Source: Sarcomyxa edulis (lineage: Eukaryota; Basidiomycota; Agaricomycetes; Agaricales; Mycenaceae). From it: a DNA stretch of 64,000 nucleotides. The position numbers and the translations under genes were made by a program. The DNA is taken from positions 2,294,001 through 2,358,000 of the forward strand of contig QUOL01000004.1 of NCBI GenBank assembly GCA_009761415.1, given 5' to 3'. Numbering within the stretch: position 1 is the stretch's first letter; every line of letters begins with the position of its first letter. The notes under the pieces were generated by a model. The model was given only the letters and a program-made list of their open reading frames with translations, did not search any database and had not been told where the DNA came from. Below are positions 23,168 through 33,840 of this stretch, in pieces.

Positions 23168-24518
23168 ATGCACGTCAAGCTGAAGACCCTACGATCTGCC
23201 TTGATAGAATCGGATGACAGACCTCCGTTCATCAGTGGCACTTGCTCCCTTCCAGAAGGAGATCTCACCTTATTCTATGGAAAGCCAGGGAAATCAGAGT
23301 AGGATGCCTATGATTATAACCCATCTATAGCACGAATACTGATTCAAGGTTTTACCAGTCGAATAGATCTGACCAAGGCGGTATCCAAAGCAGAACTGCA
23401 ACAGCTCTCCGACGCTTGTGGCGACGCAACATTCGGCGTCAACCAACAAACTGTTCTCGACGAATCTTATCGCAAGGCGAGAAAGATGGATGTTGCCGAT
23501 TTCGCTGCAAAATTCGATCTGCATAGGTCTGGTATCCTGAACAAGGTTCGCTCCCAGCTCCTGCGAGGACATCACGAGAACGAGCAGATCGAAGCAGAGC
23601 TGTATAAATTGAACATCTACGGTATGTCTTGTTAATCATGTCGCAACACAGTCCCTCCTAAACAACATCTCCCTAGGTGAGAACTCTTTCTTCAAAGCGC
23701 ACAAAGACACCCCTCGTGGGGAGACAATGTTCGGATCTCTAGTTATTGTATATCCAACTGCCCATGAGGGAGGTTCCCTCATACTCAGACATTGGCTTGA
23801 AGAATGGGAATTCGACTCAGCGAAAGAGGTTTCCAAACAATCCAAACCATCCGTCGGCTATGCTGCGTTCTACGGCGACGTCGAACATGAAATTACTATG
23901 GTCACGTCTGGCTATCGTGTAACGCTCACCTACAACCTCTATTTTGCGTCTGAAGCTCCCAAAACCTATGTGGCAGAATCTCTTGCCGAGATCCCGTTCG
24001 CGACTGCGCTGCGTGCACTGCTGGACGACCCGGAATTTTTACCTGAAGGAGGAAACCTTGGATTGCCTCTGCACCATCAGTATGCAACGAAGGACGCCTT
24101 GAATCCTATTGTTGGAAATCTCAAAGGTATCGACGCTGTGGTCGAGAATGTTTGCAAGAATCTTTCATTGGAGGCATATGTCCGGGCAGCTTTCAAGGGC
24201 CTTCCGAGCGAAGACGAACCTCCGTTACTTCTGAGCGATACCGTACCGGAATTTGACTTGGAGGACCTCGACGATTACACGGAGACGACCAGTATAATGA
24301 AACAGGAAGGGGCCACGGTAGCGTTGCCAGGCGGTGAAGGACCAGCAAGATTTGGGCAAATTGAGATCTGGTGGATCAAGGATGTGCAACCCGATTCTGC
24401 TCGACAGTTCAGGGCACCTTATGCGGCATATGGGAATGAGCCAATGGTCGAATATCTTTATGGTGATTGCTGTCTCGTGATTATCGTTGGTCCACCTGGG
24501 GACAGAAGCACTCTATGA
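23168..24518 (+). CDS. Fungal 2OG-Fe(II) oxygenase-like protein, copy 1
   Basis: Exons 23168-23298, 23359-23621 and 23677-24518 give 411 residues. It resembles the prolyl-hydroxylase-like 2OG-Fe(II) group common in mushroom genomes, with PTAHEGGSLILRH, GYAAFYGDVEHEITMVTSGY and RVTLTYNLYFAS. The N-terminal part has ISGTCSLPEGDLTLFYGKPG and LSDACGDATFGVNQQTVLDE. The C-terminal ~200 residues, ending CCLVIIVGPPGDRSTL, are shared with the paralogue but unknown otherwise. Metal ligands cannot be assigned with certainty. The start is fixed by alignment to copy 2 at 33.8-35.2 kb (opposite strand), which has the same exons, the same total length and exon 2 of identical size. Substrate unknown. Confidence 0.85.
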
Positions 24519-24569
24519 GTCTCAAAGCCACTGGCAAGGGGGGGGGGCTGGTAGGAACTGATAGATCGC

Positions 24570-24625
24570 TCTTAAGATTACAGTCCTCGAGCTTGTAGTA
24601 TGCTTGTATGTTCTCGATCGAACGC
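24570..24625 (+). promoter_or_regulatory. Shared upstream segment, copy A
   Basis: About 150-200 bases before the first HNH gene. It matches part of the segments at 26568-26660 and 31460-31550, including the core cagtcctcgagct and a following tgt-tgttctcgatcg. A 10-G run lies just upstream, at 24538-24547. Shared promoter sequence by descent is the likely explanation. Confidence 0.55.
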
Positions 24626-24769
24626 AGGTCGATCGAGAATCGAACATGTATTTTGCATGTTCATATGTAAATCCGGAAGAAAACTCCGTCGGCGGCGTTG
24701 TTTGGTCCACACGCTCGTCGCCATAGCCAACAAACCTTGAACAAACCCCCCGGCCGCCTCGGGATTATC

Positions 24770-26307
24770 ATGTCTCACGCCGACAATCCTTCCAGTGGTG
24801 ATCCCGAACCACATCTTGTGGGATTCCACTCCGGCGGTTCTACACCTCATTCAGTCAGATCCCTCGAATCTGACTATTCCGAAGAGGAATCAACGTCCAC
24901 CGGAGTATCTTTTCGTAATGTGATTGTCAGAGATAGCCACGGTCGAATTGTAGCAGGATTCATGCAGGTTAGTCCAGACCTGAACGTTGTGACATGGGAG
25001 TTGAGCATCCCGGGATACTGATGCCGAGTTCAGCGCCGTAGCATCACCATTGCTAAATTCTACTCTTGGTTGGATTTAGTCCTTGACGAAGGTTCCTGCG
25101 GCACACTCTTTCGATCCAGGCTTTCTGGCTCTGCCTACGTGCCAGACGAATTTGGAGCTCCATTCGACAGGTCATCGCACAATGCCTTGCTAGATGGGCA
25201 ATATCTTCTTTTAAATCCAGGTGTGGAGTTCTTGGAATAGTCAGCTCAAACGGCTCATACCTATATTTTCTATCAGACCGGAGTCCTTGCAGAGTTGTCT
25301 TGAGCTCAAGAACATATTTACCAAGGATAAGAACTCAAAATATCACTCCAAGTCCTGAGGTATTATTCGATACATCTAGTCTTTGCCAAGTCCCTGATCC
25401 CAAACTCTCAGTCTCGCGATTTTACTGAACGAGTTGTAGGACGTGATAAGCGGTGCTGCCTTTCTGGAAAACAAACATTCCCTGGAGTTGAACCAGGTGC
25501 TATGTTTCAAGCCGCGCATATGTATCCTACTGCCTGGCGTGACACTGTACGGGTTTTATTCCTTCGTGTCTTGCATTTACAGCTAAGGCGTGTCTATTCT
25601 TGATCTAGTGGCTTGAAAAAGAGTACAACGACATGGTAATCGGCGATTCTGCTTATGGTACCATGAACTCTTCCTCGAATGGCCTTACGATGACCGCTGA
25701 ATTCCATTTGCTTTTTTGCTACTACCACGTAACCGTGGATCCTGAAGTGCAATCAATTTCTCGCTCATAGGATGCACGGAGTTGACATGCTTATATGTAG
25801 GACTTTCGTCTCGTCGATTTTACGCAACCTGGAGTTCTTGGTCGCCCGATGCTTAGCCACCTCTTACTCGACACCTATCAGGGAGATATTTCCCTTCTCC
25901 GATCGCTTCTTCGAGAGCACTATGAAAATGCTATCCTGCTGAACGTGCGAGGCGATGGGATCTACGGTGATCCACAATCCCGCAAAACGAAACAGATGGC
26001 TCTGACGGTGGCTTCATATGCTATCAATCTTGGTAATCCAGTCTTTCAGTCTGGTATTGGGAAAGAGTTCCTTGAGAAGAAGTTGGCGACCCGATTATAT
26101 TCTCGGTTGGAGGGCGCAGAGCCTTGGCCCCGATCTGACGACAAAGGAAAATACGATACCAAATCGCAATTTCTCACTCATACCCCGACACCATTCCAAT
26201 CTGAGGGGTGGCCGGACGAGCTTTCGATGATCATGGCCAGAGTGACTCATGAAGTGGTGATACAGAAACACATTGATTGGCGCCCTTTCCAGCCACTCTG
26301 GGATTGA
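24770..26307 (+). CDS. HNH_2-type nuclease-domain protein, copy 1
   Basis: Exons: 24770-24967, 25034-25220, 25277-25359, 25412-25546, 25609-25746, 25801-26307; 415 residues. The centre shows an HNH_2-like core: RCCLSGKQ, then FQAAHMYPTAWRDTW with the first His, MNSSSNGLTMTAEFHLLF with Asn and second His. Members of this fungal group are common in basidiomycetes and uncharacterised; nuclease activity is inferred from the fold only. The N-terminal ~70 residues are Ser-rich and acidic. The start differs from copy 2: the upstream ATG of copy 2 is ATA here and the stretch contains a stop, so translation should begin at the next ATG. Exons 2-6 match copy 2, with six codons' difference in total length of exon 4 and neighbours. 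Possible roles include defence or genome maintenance. Confidence 0.82.
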
Positions 26308-26567
26308 TGCATGTATATGGGACCGTGACGATAATGATTTACTATTGCTATCTCGCATGTGTTTTTCTTTTGATCGTGCTGGCAAAGGGAGGGGGATAGG
26401 AACTGATAGATTGGCCTTTGACTCTGACTTGTTGTAATCAAGAATATGTTGCCGACCCAAAGGTATATGAGGCAGCAGAGGGGTGGTGGCTTGGTGGTGA
26501 CTCGGCTGAAGAGAACGGCACGCTGTGACGCGTCAGACTCGCGTTCCTTGCGCGTTCCAACTTGGGT

Positions 26568-26660
26568 TGCTCCGTGAATTTGACTGGCGGAAAGCCCTAA
26601 GCTCTCAAGATTACAGTTCTCGAGCTTTTAGTATGCTGCTTGTGTGTTCTCGATCGAAAG
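26568..26660 (+). promoter_or_regulatory. Shared upstream segment, copy B
   Basis: About 80-175 bases before the second HNH gene. The pattern ctccgtg-a-ttgac-ggcg-aaagcc, then tcaagat-ac and ctcgagct, is shared with 31460-31550 upstream of the fucosyltransferase-like gene, and its second half with 24570-24625. A tgtgacgcgtc element lies ahead of it (26524) and also ahead of the third copy (31267). Confidence 0.55.
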
Positions 26661-26741
26661 CAGGTCGATAGAACATAAGTTTGATGTAAATCTGGAAGAA
26701 AACTCCGTCGGTGGCGTTGTTTGGTCCACACGCCCGTCGCC

Positions 26742-28313
26742 ATGGCCAACAAACTCGCCGGCCGCCTCGGGATTATCATGTCTCACATCGACAATACTAG
26801 TGGTGATTCTGAACCACATCTTGTCGGATTCTACTCCAGCGGTTCTACACCTCGTTCAGTCAGATCCCTCGAACCTGAATATTTCGAAGAAGACTCTTCG
26901 ACGTCAACCGGAACAACTCATCGTGATGTGATCGTCAGAGATGGCGACTTTCGAATTGTAGCAGGAGTCATACAGGTTAGTCCATATCCGAACGTCGTAA
27001 TATAGGAGTCGAGCGCCCCAACTGATGCTGAGTCCAGCGCCGTAATATTACTGTTGCCAAATTCTATTCTTGGTTGAATATAGTCCTTGACGAAGGCTCT
27101 TGTGGCCAACTCTTTCATTCGAGGCGCTCAGGTTTCGTTTACGTACCAGACGAATACAAAGATTCGTTAGACAAATCGTCGCAGGCTCTTCTGATAAACG
27201 GGGAATATCTTCTCCTCAATCCAGGTGCGACGCTATTTCTTTACTTAACTAACTCAAATAGCTCATAGCTATCTTGTTTATCAGACCGGAGTCCATGTAA
27301 AGTTGTATTGAGCTCACGAACGTATTTACTGAGGATCAGGACTCAAAATACCACCCCAAGTCCCGAGGTATTATCCGATACGTTTATGTTTTTGTTTTCC
27401 TAGGTCCCTGATAACAACCAAGTCTCGCGACTTTACACAGCGAGTCGTAGGACGCGACACGAGGTGCTGCTTCTCGGGAAAACAGATAGGCGTCGATCCA
27501 GGTAAACTATTTCAAGCCGCACACATATATCCTACTGCCTGGCGCGAGACTGTATGAGTTTTGTTTCTTCGTGCCTTGCGTTTGCACCTGACACGCGTCC
27601 TTTTTACACACAGTGGCTCAGAGAAGGGTACAATGACATGGCACTGGATGATTCTGCTTATGGCATCATGAACTCCTCCTCGAATGGTCTTACTATGACG
27701 GCGGAGTTCCACCTGCATTTTTGTTACTACCATATAACCGTGGATCCTGAGGTGCAATCCATTCTTCACTCAATGCATGTATGTATTTTGACGTGCTTGT
27801 CTGTACCAGAATTTTCGGCTGCTCGATTTTACGCTACCTGGGGTTCTGTCTCGTTCGATGCGAGGCCACCTTTCACTCGACACATATGAGGGAGATATTT
27901 CCCTTCTCCGATCGCTTCTTCGAGAGCACTATGAAAACACTATCCTGCTGAACGTGCGAGGCGATGGGATCTACGGAGATCCACAATCCCTCAAAACGAG
28001 AATGATGACTTTGACGGAGTCATATGATATCAACCTTGCTCGTCCAGTCTTTCAGTCTGGTATAGGGAAAGAGTTCCTCGAGACGACGTTGGCGACCCGG
28101 TTATATTCTAGGTCGGAGGGCGTAGAGCCTTGGCCTCGAACTGACGACAAAGGAAAGTACGACACTATGTCGCAGATTTTAAGTCATACCCCGTCGCCAT
28201 TCCGATCTGCAGGGTGGTCTAATGAACTTGTGGTGGCCGTAGCCAGAGCGGACCAGAACCTGGCCATACGGCGACACTATGAAACGCGTCCTTTCCATCC
28301 ACTTTGGGATTGA
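26742..28313 (+). CDS. HNH_2-type nuclease-domain protein, copy 2
   Basis: Exons: 26742-26975, 27038-27224, 27285-27367, 27423-27551, 27614-27751, 27810-28313; 424 residues. It has the same architecture as the copy at 24.8 kb: RCCFSGKQIGVDPG, FQAAHIYPTAWRETW, MNSSSNGLTMTAEFHLHF, and the conserved C-terminal LLREHYENTILLNVRGDGIY. It keeps the upstream start (MANKLAGRLGII) that copy 1 has lost. All introns are canonical and no frame is broken, so it appears functional. The His and Asn positions expected for an HNH site are present. Activity and partner unknown. Confidence 0.82.
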
Positions 28314-28694
28314 AAGCATGTATATGGGACCGTGACGATAATGACCTACCATCGCTATCTCGCATGTGTTCTCCTTATGACTCCATTGACTAGAAAGCAT
28401 ATTGAATTGTGGCCTCTGTGGACGCGACTGCGATAGTTAAAAATGCGCTGTTTGGCGTCGCGGTCGTTGTCGCGTCCGGTCCTTGACGCACCAGAGACCT
28501 TTTAAACTTCTAAACTTCAAAAGATGAGCTTCTTCGCACGCGGTTGGCCATCCTCAATTCGTTGCCAATCGGACGACTTTGAATAGATATGAATGAAGCA
28601 TAATATGGCCTTACGATTGACAGTGAAAGTACAAATACACAGAAGGAAATGACGAAAAGATCCATGTTTTTGGACTTGCAAGCGGATATTGATA
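28314..28694. other. 3' flanks, no gene seen
   Basis: The first ~75 bases belong to the tandem HNH duplication. The rest is the 3' flank of the FunK1 gene on the minus strand. Confidence 0.55.
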
Positions 28695-29058
28695 TTACTG
28701 CGTTGCTCTCTTTTTACAACACCTAGAGGAATCATCAGGCTCATCGTCGTACTGGAAGTGTTTTCGTTTTGTGCCACGGCTCGAACTGGACCATTTTCCA
28801 GGTTTTCTGGGCGCTATGAAATCGTCGAGGTTATCGAGGTGTTGGACGTGATCCAAATCCTGGGACGGTCGGGATGAAGCATCTCCGAGCGTACTAAAGT
28901 CTGGACAGGAGGGGTGCCGAGAGTCTGACGATTCATCGTTCGATGTCCCGTGAGTGTGATCTGAGACTGTGTCCAAGCCCTTGCCATCGGTCGAAAGCAT
29001 ATCATTCGCTGGAAGCTCGAGTTTAGTATGATCTGAGTATCCACGGGTCCTCTTCCAC
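28695..29058 (-). pseudogene. Out-of-frame tail of the second FunK1 gene
   Basis: Directly after the stop of the kinase frame, the next frame continues for ~120 codons. It opens with FDLIDKWKRT, matching FLAIIDEWRE of the first FunK1 protein, and ends with a basic KRKH and KKRATQ cluster. A one-base slip in the T6 run at 29077-29082 explains the break. Real mutation and sequencing error cannot be told apart here. Confidence 0.7.
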
Positions 29059-31067
29059 TTATCGATTAGATCGAAATTTTTTGTGGTCTACGCGGGCGAT
29101 GTCAAGACTGTACGGAGGAAGTTTCTTGAGATTCGGAGGAGGCGTTTCTCGCTGGGACTTCCATTTGAGGGCATACCGTTCATCCTCTACAATGGAGACG
29201 CGCTGTAGGAAGAATTGCCGCATGTCTTCGAGCAAAGGCACCAAGCAGCGAAAGGCCCGGGAAGGTGGCATCAGGCGCCTGCTCAAGAAGTCATGTTTGG
29301 CGATGGCATACATCCTAGGTCCATCGGCATCGTCCCAGCAGCTCAGAGATTCGGGAACTGGCTTGAGAAATGCTCCGCCGGGGGCATCCATCCCATAGCA
29401 GATCCAACAAAGTAGGTAGAAGACGGATTCCAAATCGTCCATGTGATCATGATGGCGGAGATTGCCATGGAGAATTTTGATGGATTGAAACATTCGTGTA
29501 CCCTGGGAAAACTAATGAGATTGAAAGAGTAGGGTGGGAACATGCACTCAAAGACGCAGCTTACAATTCGACTGTTATTCTCAGTGGACGTTTCAATCAA
29601 TTTCTGCATATCTGCAGCCATGTCCAAGTCAATGAGAAAGCCTTTGATCGGGGAACCAAATGCGCCGCGCAGAGCGTTTCCGAAGCTGATATCGCGATGA
29701 ATAATGCCCTTTTCCAAAAGCTCGAGGAGTGCTGAATCTTTCGTCAGGAACTAATCAACACTTTCAATACTTGGCTCACCAATAGCAATATCTCGGACCG
29801 CATCTACTAGTTCATCCACTGACCCACAAGTGCTAAGATCGCCACCATAGACTTGTGACACTGTACGGTCTAATTCTCGAGGTATCGGGTAGCCCAATTC
29901 GGAGACACTCAGTGTGCTTAAAGGACACGAAGTCGTGTAAATGCTGTTTTGATACGCGTAGATCTGACCCACTCGCTTCAGGCCAACAGCTCTCTCTAAA
30001 AAGGTCGATTCTGTCTGCAGTCCTTCGGCCCGCCAGCAGTCCTTGATAAGGTAATGTTTCCCATCTTTATCGTGTTCAACGAGCCAGCATGTAGTGCTAC
30101 GACCGAGAATAGCGTTCCGAGCGTATATAGCTTGACCGTTCGGATCGAGGATCTTGAATCGAAGAGGAGCTCCTTCATGATCCTCGACGGTTGGTTGTTC
30201 TCCCTCCCGCTCTTTCACAATACGGTTAGGACGAACCTCGATCCATCGGGAAGACATATTGGTGTGATCCCACGAGATGGAAGTATCGTAGCCCAGAGAC
30301 GCTTCATCACCAGAGGTAATACCGAGGATGATTCGCACGAAAAGTTCGGGGTGGGTATGGATGTTGAGCCACGGGGAACAAAACGATCCACTGCGATCAA
30401 ACCTGTAGACCTGGACATTTGTCTCTGTCAAGAGCACGCCGAAGACGAACTTTCGATTTTGCTGTTGAACAAAAATCTCGCGCGCATAGGTGGCAAGCTG
30501 TAGACGGTCACGTGAGGTCATAAGTTGACCGTTCAATTTGATCTCGACGGGACTGAGAAGCTGGGCGTAGCTTGGTTCCATAATCAGAGTTTCCTTGCAA
30601 ATTGATGGTCCAGTGCCAAAGAGTGAAATATCGGGGTTGAATTTCATTTCCCTGCCGACCTCGAAAAGGTGTGGCATCTCAGTGGCATGAGTGTCGACAA
30701 TCTTCCTCGAGGTGGTGTCGTAAGTCGTTTTCCCTTTAGACCCTTTCATCTTTACGATGTCTTGAATGATCTTGACATACGGTGCGTAGAGCTCGGACTC
30801 TAGCCTGCAGCGCTTGGGTATACATGCCCAACGACGTTCCAAGTTGTCCTTGTCCTTGTATCCCCTGTACTTGCGGAGAAATTGTGTAATCATGGTGGGG
30901 GAATCAGGTATGTCGTCCAAAGGGAACATTCTAGAGATTATGGTGGTGTCAGATTCGGGAGATTCGAACCAGCAGCCGTAGAATTCCTGATCTAGAGTCT
31001 GGTGTAGTCGCTGAGGTTGGTCGGAGAAGACCACACGCACAAGAACGTCTTTCGAGTGGGAGGACAT
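29059..31067 (-). CDS. FunK1-type fungal protein kinase
   Basis: Near-complete FunK1 kinase. Exons 31067-29780, 29731-29565 and 29502-29059 give 632 residues to the first stop. The N-terminal part contains the family's own region, with PVEIKLNGQL and YAREIFVQQQNRKFVF, and TTCWLVEHDKDGKHYLIKD for the ATP-binding lysine area. The catalytic core reads LEKGIIHRDISFGN, FLIDLDMA (Asp replacing DFG) and HHDHMDDLESVFYLLCWICY. Intron 1 is phase 1, joining DIAI to ALLELLEKG. The C-terminal tail is frameshifted, so it is shorter than the sibling at the left edge, but the kinase core is intact. Likely an active or recently active kinase of unknown target. Confidence 0.87.
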
Positions 31068-31788
31068 TGTGGCAGAGATGTAAGAGGCAGAGAGGGTAGT
31101 GGCTCGGCTCTCACGTTTGAGAATTTTCCGATTAACTGGTAAACGAAATGACTGAAAGTAATGTTGAATTATAATCGTGTGATTTCTGTGATAAACCGGG
31201 ATAGTGGAAGTGGACGTGCCCCAAAAGTGTCACGGTGAAGGAGGAGGAGGTTTGAGAACAATGAGGTCTGTGACGCGTCCGAGTCCGTGACCTATGAGAA
31301 CGGACAGTTCGGCATTGGTTGACCAACCCTCAGCTACAAAATCTTTGATCAGAACATATACATCAACAAGCCAAGGTGGATGACAGGTTATCGACACCGG
31401 CAGCTGCAAGCAACAAACTTGGAAGATAATCGTATAGAACTGTGGCACGCCAGACTTGAGTTCCTCCGTGGACTTGACCGGCGAAAAGCCTTGATTAAGC
31501 TGTCAAGATCACGATCCTCGAGCTCGTGATACTTCGTGTGTTGTATGTTGGAGGTTGAACGACATCCAAACGACTCCGAATGTTGAATTGGACGAAATAA
31601 ATTTGAAAGGTCCACGGAAGTTGATTCTGATTGAAGTTTGAACGGAGAAAAAGCTCAACCCAGTCACATGTCACACTGTGACGCCCATCACAAACAAACC
31701 CGCCCGCCGCGTGAATTGATTCAAGTTCTTGAAGTTGAAATTTTTGCAAAACCCCAAGTCACGTCGATGTTCTATCTATGCCATTACA
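31068..31788. promoter_or_regulatory. Divergent promoter region with shared segment, copy C
   Basis: Separates the minus-strand FunK1 gene from the plus-strand fucosyltransferase-like gene. Bases 31460-31550 match the upstream segments of the two HNH genes, and tgtgacgcgtc at 31267 matches 26524. No gene is seen in it. Confidence 0.5.
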
Positions 31789-33648
31789 ATGCTACGCTCT
31801 AGATCCAAAAACCCGCCTGAAGAGCTTCCAATATCTCGTTCATCCGACTCCACAATGGCCGACGCGAAACCAAAACTTGCACACCCATCGCGTACTAGCA
31901 ATTTACTCCACTTTCGTTCAATCCTACAATGGACAGTGATGGGTTTCATTGGGCTCGCTTCCTTATCTCTATATATCACTGTTCACAAAAGCCAGAGATC
32001 GAACCTACACCTTGGCGCTTCTCGTGGAGCAGCTCGCCATCGAAACCCGACGTCACACAAGCATGCTACAAAAGATATCTCTGGGCCACCTCTGCAGAGG
32101 AGACTTCCTGTTGTGGAACGCTCTATCCTAGATAAACTAGCCCGTCTGGAGGAATTCCCCGATCCTGATGAGCGTGTGGAAGATCTGGCCAAACATCGCT
32201 GGCCTCCTTCTGTTACCCGAATCCCTGAGCCCCAGGTTGTTCTGGAGACGTATCCAGGATTTGATCCAACGAAATTCGAACGCGATTTGTGCGGCGAAGA
32301 TGCGACTTCCAATTCCTGTCGATTCTTGCTCCCCCTCCGAATCGCAGAACAAGAATCTAAAGCGCGGGTACATCTTCTTCAAATCATCCGCCTTGCGCGA
32401 GAACTCGACCGAACTGTGGTTCTGCCGAACGTTGCCAAAAGCCGCATTGGGACGTGCTTCAAATGGAACTTTGAGAAGTACTACGATCACGAGAGGCTTT
32501 CAGCGGAATTCGAAGGCATTCGCTTTGTAAAGATGAAGATTTTCAAGCTGTGGATGGAGACTCGGTCAAGCTGGCCAACCGGACAAATCGTGTTCATTTC
32601 GTCCAAACCGGACAGCTATGCTGTGGAACACAACAGAACACGATTCTCCGAAGCCAATGTTTCCCTCCGTGTAGATGACGCTCGAGACCCTCAGGATTTG
32701 AATCTTCCAGGCTGTTTCATGACCAAATTTCATCGTCTTCAATTGAAGTCATTTTCGCCGCTTTTTGTCAATCCCACTATTGCAGGGACGGAAAAGAATA
32801 ATCCCATTGGGAAATCTGTGGCGGCCATTCTCACTAGAGACGATATACAAGAAGCTTCTTTCCGACCTGATCCCTGGCTCCGCAGTTCCCGACAAGAACA
32901 AAGACAGGATCTTCATCTCCTCCCCGATGTCCTTGTCATAAATTGGGATCTTCGTCACCCTGCTTTCCCGCTCACCGAAACTCCTGCAGCGTTGCACTAC
33001 TCGTCATCTCTTTCTTCCCTGGCTACAAAACTTGGGCCTAAAACGCCATACCTTGTCATCCACTGGCGCATGGAGACGGTTCTTCCCGAAGTTCTCCCTG
33101 ACTGTGCGGAGTCTTTGGTGGAAATCCTCTCAGAACTACTGAACGATCGCTCGATCGCGCATGATGTACGGACTGTATGGTTCGCCAGCGACTACCCTTA
33201 TCCTATCTCACGGAAGGCTGCACAGCGGGTCGCAAAATCTGGAACCTTCAGGGATCTTGGAGAGGAGCACCACGAAGCAGTGGATATCCTGCGATCGGCA
33301 TTCGAAAAGGGTGGTCTATTAGCAGAATGGGAACTTACAGGGTTTGCGGAGGGCCTGAAGCAAATGCTGATGACGAGAGACCATGGTGTCGATGAAGAGC
33401 TCTTGCAAGATACAGGTGTCATTGGGATTATGGATAAGCTGATTGCTACTCGCGCAACGCTGTTTGTCAGTGGAGGGAAGAGGTGTGGTCGAGCCAGGTC
33501 CGTCATCATTCATGCCCTGTGCTGCCTGTCGCTCTCATCTGACTTTGTCATTAGTTCCTATACAAACCAAGTCATCGAGTCTAGGACCAACAAGAAGGAG
33601 CCTGCAGGATATGGTGCCCAACGCAATATAGTCGAACTGTTCGATTGA
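31789..33648 (+). CDS. O-fucosyltransferase-like type II membrane protein
   Basis: Predicted 600 residues after removing a likely 57-nt intron (33498-33554, good ctgac branch site) that is in frame and stop-free. Unspliced, the frame would also stay open. A short cytoplasmic N-terminus is followed by one membrane anchor (WTVMGFIGLASLSLYITV, about residues 49-66) and a large lumenal domain, as in Golgi glycosyltransferases. RLARELDRTVVLPN and LVIHWRMET recall the nucleotide-sugar-binding blocks of protein O-fucosyltransferase folds; VWFASDYPYPI and RCGRASSYTNQV lie near the end. The start at 31789 is the first in-frame ATG; another at 31855 is possible. Fold assignment is moderate; donor sugar and acceptor are unknown. 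Confidence 0.72.
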   Translation: MLRSRSKNPPEELPISRSSDSTMADAKPKLAHPSRTSNLLHFRSILQWTVMGFIGLASLSLYITVHKSQRSNLHLGASRGAARHRNPTSHKHATKDISGPPLQRRLPVVERSILDKLARLEEFPDPDERVEDLAKHRWPPSVTRIPEPQVVLETYPGFDPTKFERDLCGEDATSNSCRFLLPLRIAEQESKARVHLLQIIRLARELDRTVVLPNVAKSRIGTCFKWNFEKYYDHERLSAEFEGIRFVKMKIFKLWMETRSSWPTGQIVFISSKPDSYAVEHNRTRFSEANVSLRVDDARDPQDLNLPGCFMTKFHRLQLKSFSPLFVNPTIAGTEKNNPIGKSVAAILTRDDIQEASFRPDPWLRSSRQEQRQDLHLLPDVLVINWDLRHPAFPLTETPAALHYSSSLSSLATKLGPKTPYLVIHWRMETVLPEVLPDCAESLVEILSELLNDRSIAHDVRTVWFASDYPYPISRKAAQRVAKSGTFRDLGEEHHEAVDILRSAFEKGGLLAEWELTGFAEGLKQMLMTRDHGVDEELLQDTGVIGIMDKLIATRATLFVSGGKRCGRARSVIIHALCCLSLSSDFVISSYTNQVIESRTNKKEPAGYGAQRNIVELFD

Positions 33649-33840
33649 GTCGCTACAGGTGTATTGACCGGAAGAAATGGAAAACATACGTTCGCATCGG
33701 AAATATGAGCTGACTGAACTCTTCTGAATATTCTTTATCCCGAGACTCGCCAGCATGAAATCTCGATTCTATCTATATATATAGGCTACTGTGACGGACC
33801 GCTTTGGATCAGTATCTACGATTGATATTCGCCCTCAAAG

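Larger units (their letters stand above)
24570..28390 (+). repeat. Direct tandem duplication carrying two HNH genes
   Basis: Unit 1 runs about 24570-26370 and unit 2 about 26594-28390. Similarity covers promoter, all six exons, intron positions and the 3' flank (tgtatatgggaccgtgacgat occurs in both). Divergence is substantial in introns and modest in exons, so the event is not recent and both copies may have been kept. Confidence 0.85.
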
